Of a stretch of DNA of 15,449 nt, positions 13,728 to 15,449 are shown in pieces. The notes under the pieces are model-generated. The model worked only from the letters and a program-made list of their open reading frames with translations, was not told the origin of the DNA and ran no database searches. The position numbers and the translations under genes are program-made. Position 1 is the stretch's first letter. The number at the start of each line of letters is the position of its first letter. This stretch comes from Pseudomonadota bacterium (lineage in GTDB: Bacteria; Pseudomonadota; Alphaproteobacteria; Acetobacterales; Acetobacteraceae). The DNA is taken from contig JAKBAQ010000039.1 in the NCBI GenBank assembly GCA_021808985.1, forward strand, positions 1-15,449. Direction: 5' to 3'.

Positions 13728-14237
13728 TCAAACCTGCCCCGGCCCCACTTTATGATACGCCCTGGCGTGATAAATCAGCCCCGAATCCGCCGCCCCCAGA
13801 TGAATCGCCCGCACCGCGCAAAAAATCACGCTATGCGTGCCAACCTCCACAACCTGGCTAATCTCGCAGTCGAACGCGGCGGCCGCGCTCTCCAGCACTG
13901 GCGCGCCGGTGGCCAGGCGCAGCCATGTCGCGCGGGTGAAGCGCTCGGCCATCGGCACATTCCCCGCCCCGGCGAACACGGGCGACAATTCCTGCTGCTC
14001 ATGCGTCAGCACATTCACGCATAAAAACCCCGCCGCCAGAATCGCATCATGCTGGCTGGCGTTCTTGTTCACGCATACCAGCAGGGTCGGCGGATCATCG
14101 GTCACGCTGCACACGGCCGAGGCCGTGAACCCGGCATCCCCCTCCGCCCCGGCGGTGGTGATGATATTCACCGCCGCGCCCAGGCGGGCCATGGCGTCAC
14201 GGAATTGCTGGCGGCTGGCGCTGGTTTTTTCGTTCAT
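13728..14237 (-). CDS. Flavin reductase, RutF/HpaC-like
   Basis: A 169-residue FMN-dependent NAD(P)H:flavin oxidoreductase of the flavin reductase-like split-barrel family. Such proteins supply reduced flavin to a partner monooxygenase. FRDAMARLGAAVNIITT (12-28) and GFTASAVCSVTDDPPTLLVCVN (36-57) form the FMN-binding core, and GTHSVIFC (133-140) and LIYHARAY (154-161) complete it. The wording is closest to RutF of pyrimidine degradation, but no rutA-E gene or other two-component monooxygenase is present, so the partner is unknown. It follows dinB by nine bases with AAGG before the start and is probably co-transcribed with it. Confidence 0.9.
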   Translation of the reverse strand: MNEKTSASRQQFRDAMARLGAAVNIITTAGAEGDAGFTASAVCSVTDDPPTLLVCVNKNASQHDAILAAGFLCVNVLTHEQQELSPVFAGAGNVPMAERFTRATWLRLATGAPVLESAAAAFDCEISQVVEVGTHSVIFCAVRAIHLGAADSGLIYHARAYHKVGPGQV

Positions 14238-14246
14238 GCTGATACC

Positions 14247-15449
14247 TTACTTGGTTCCATGCGTCTTGGGAAAGCCGCGCCCGCGCAGCACGGCGGCGGG
14301 GCCGAAACGCTCGCGCAGCTGGTTTATGGCAACCTGCCGCGCCAGGCGCCGCGCCGTGCCGCAATCGGCCAAATCTCCCTTGTCGGCCAGCGCCTCCCCC
14401 GCCAGCGGCGCCGCGCCGATGCCGATCAGCCGGAACGCGGTGCCATCCGCCTCGCGCGCCAGCAGGCCGCGCGCCGCCTCAAACAAGGTCTCGGGCAGCT
14501 GCGTCGGGTTGGCCAGCCGCTGGCTGCGGGTGCGGGTGGCAAACCCGGCGGTCCTCAGCTTCAGCACAATCCCCGCCGCCGCCATGGCTTCGCCGCGCAG
14601 CCGCCGGCCCAGCTTCTCGCACAGGTGCCACAGCGCCGTCTCCAGCTCCGCCCGCGCGCTCAAATCGGCGGCAAACGTCGTCTCCGCGCTGATTGATTTG
14701 CTCTCCCGCTCCAGCCGCACCGGCCTTGCATCCTCGCCGCGCGCGCGCGCCGCCAGGGTGGGGCCGTCCTCGCCCAGCTTCTGCCGCGCCGCCCGCTCAT
14801 CCAGCGCCGCCAGCTGCCCCACGCGCGAGATTCCCAGCGCCTGCAGCCGCCGCGCCTGCGCCGGCCCCACGCCGGGCAGCAGCCGCACCGGCTCCGGCGC
14901 CAGCACCGCCGCCGCCTCGGCGCCAAAAACCTCGAATCCGCGCGGCTTGCCCCGCTCCGCCGCCAGCTTCGCCAGCAGCCGGTTGCGCGCCAGGCCGATT
15001 GAAACCGTAATCCCCACCTCTTTCTCCACCTGCCGGGCGAAGCGGTTCAGCACCACCGCCGGCGGCGCCTGGTGCAGCGCCTGCGTGCCAGACAAATCCA
15101 GCGCCGCCTCATCCACCGAGAGCATCTGCACCAGCGGCGTCAGCGCCTCCATCAGCCGCCTTACCTGCGCCGAGGCCGCCGCATATTTGCGCATATCCGG
15201 CGCGATCACCACGGCCTTCGGGCACAACTCGCGGGCCTTGAACATCGGCATCGCGCTGCGCACCCCGTAGAGCCGCGCCACATAGCAGCAGGTGCTCACC
15301 ACCCCGCGCGCGCCCCCGCCCACAATCACCGGCAAATCCCGCAATTCCGGCCTGTCGCGCTTCTCCACGCTGGCGAAGAACGCATCGCAATCCACATGCG
15401 CCATCGCCAGTTCAAACAGCTCCTCATGCCGCACCGCCCGCGCGCTGCC
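14247..15449 (-). CDS. dinB: DNA polymerase IV (Y family), 5' end outside window
   Basis: A translesion polymerase that bypasses DNA damage. Positions here count from a GTG at 15434: Asp15 in HVDCDAFFASVE, CCYVARLYGVRSAMPMFKARELCP (49-72), Asp108-Glu109 in SVDEAALDL as the other metal ligands, the HhH motif LLPGVGPAQARRLQALGI, and a C-terminal little-finger region. The frame stays open to the window edge and the upstream codons read GSARA before VRHEELFELAMAHVDCDAFF. This fits the alphaproteobacterial DinB form with an N-terminal Cys-rich extension ending in CGS.R...H.EL, so the true start lies beyond 15449 and the gene is partial. It precedes the flavin reductase gene by nine bases. Confidence 0.93.
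   Translation of the reverse strand, partial: GSARAVRHEELFELAMAHVDCDAFFASVEKRDRPELRDLPVIVGGGARGVVSTCCYVARLYGVRSAMPMFKARELCPKAVVIAPDMRKYAAASAQVRRLMEALTPLVQMLSVDEAALDLSGTQALHQAPPAVVLNRFARQVEKEVGITVSIGLARNRLLAKLAAERGKPRGFEVFGAEAAAVLAPEPVRLLPGVGPAQARRLQALGISRVGQLAALDERAARQKLGEDGPTLAARARGEDARPVRLERESKSISAETTFAADLSARAELETALWHLCEKLGRRLRGEAMAAAGIVLKLRTAGFATRTRSQRLANPTQLPETLFEAARGLLAREADGTAFRLIGIGAAPLAGEALADKGDLADCGTARRLARQVAINQLRERFGPAAVLRGRGFPKTHGTK

Noticed and set aside
13837..15270. A 477-codon open frame on the plus strand
   Set aside because: It lies opposite dinB and the flavin reductase gene, is Ser/Ala/Arg-rich without domains, and both opposing genes have conserved catalytic motifs.

Overview
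The window is GC-rich chromosomal DNA from an alphaproteobacterium, most likely of the Acetobacteraceae/Rhodospirillales. This rests on gene content, on the protein style (AccB biotinyl motif EAMKTFNQI, a DinB that appears to carry the alphaproteobacterial N-terminal extension, a RutF-type flavin reductase), on the high GC and on very tight gene packing. No gene in the window names the genus. There is no tRNA, rRNA, CRISPR array, phage or insertion sequence. Almost all of it is housekeeping, with two short AT-rich islands (about 5685-6235 and 13537-13727) that hold the least explained signals.

Layout. Positions 1-126 are the end of a rimI-type acetyltransferase, followed by a secreted DUF2147 protein that probably starts at TTG. 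On the minus strand thiS-thiG follow with no spacer, divergent from the plus-strand run aroQ-accB-accC-DUF167 (shikimate pathway, then the biotin carrier and biotin carboxylase of acetyl-CoA carboxylase). A minus-strand pair, aat and a small secreted protein, is coupled by an ATGA overlap and converges on DUF167. An AT-rich island then holds a 63-residue minus-strand gene with a duplicated His/Asp-rich 14-residue motif and its terminator. Divergent from it is a ScfR/RamB-type regulator whose message looks leaderless. Downstream on the plus strand are a MoxR-type AAA ATPase, a CoxE-like VWA protein and a metallo-beta-lactamase-fold hydrolase, probably co-transcribed at least in part.

The MBL gene converges on nth (endonuclease III), which sits head-to-head with a DUF2244 membrane protein; ppx/gppA follows. 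A 95-bp cluster of perfect palindromes separates ppx from the last minus-strand pair, dinB (running off the right edge) and a RutF-like flavin reductase.

Most interesting spots. First, the small gene with two copies of HDYDDGLVHAHGWA and only synonymous differences between them, next to a palindrome-filled divergent control region shared with the ScfR-type regulator. Second, the palindrome cluster between ppx and the flavin reductase, which looks like a genomic repeat element doubling as a bidirectional terminator. Everything else reads as ordinary core metabolism, repair and conserved genes of unknown role. I do not see a complete new multi-gene defence or biosynthetic system here.
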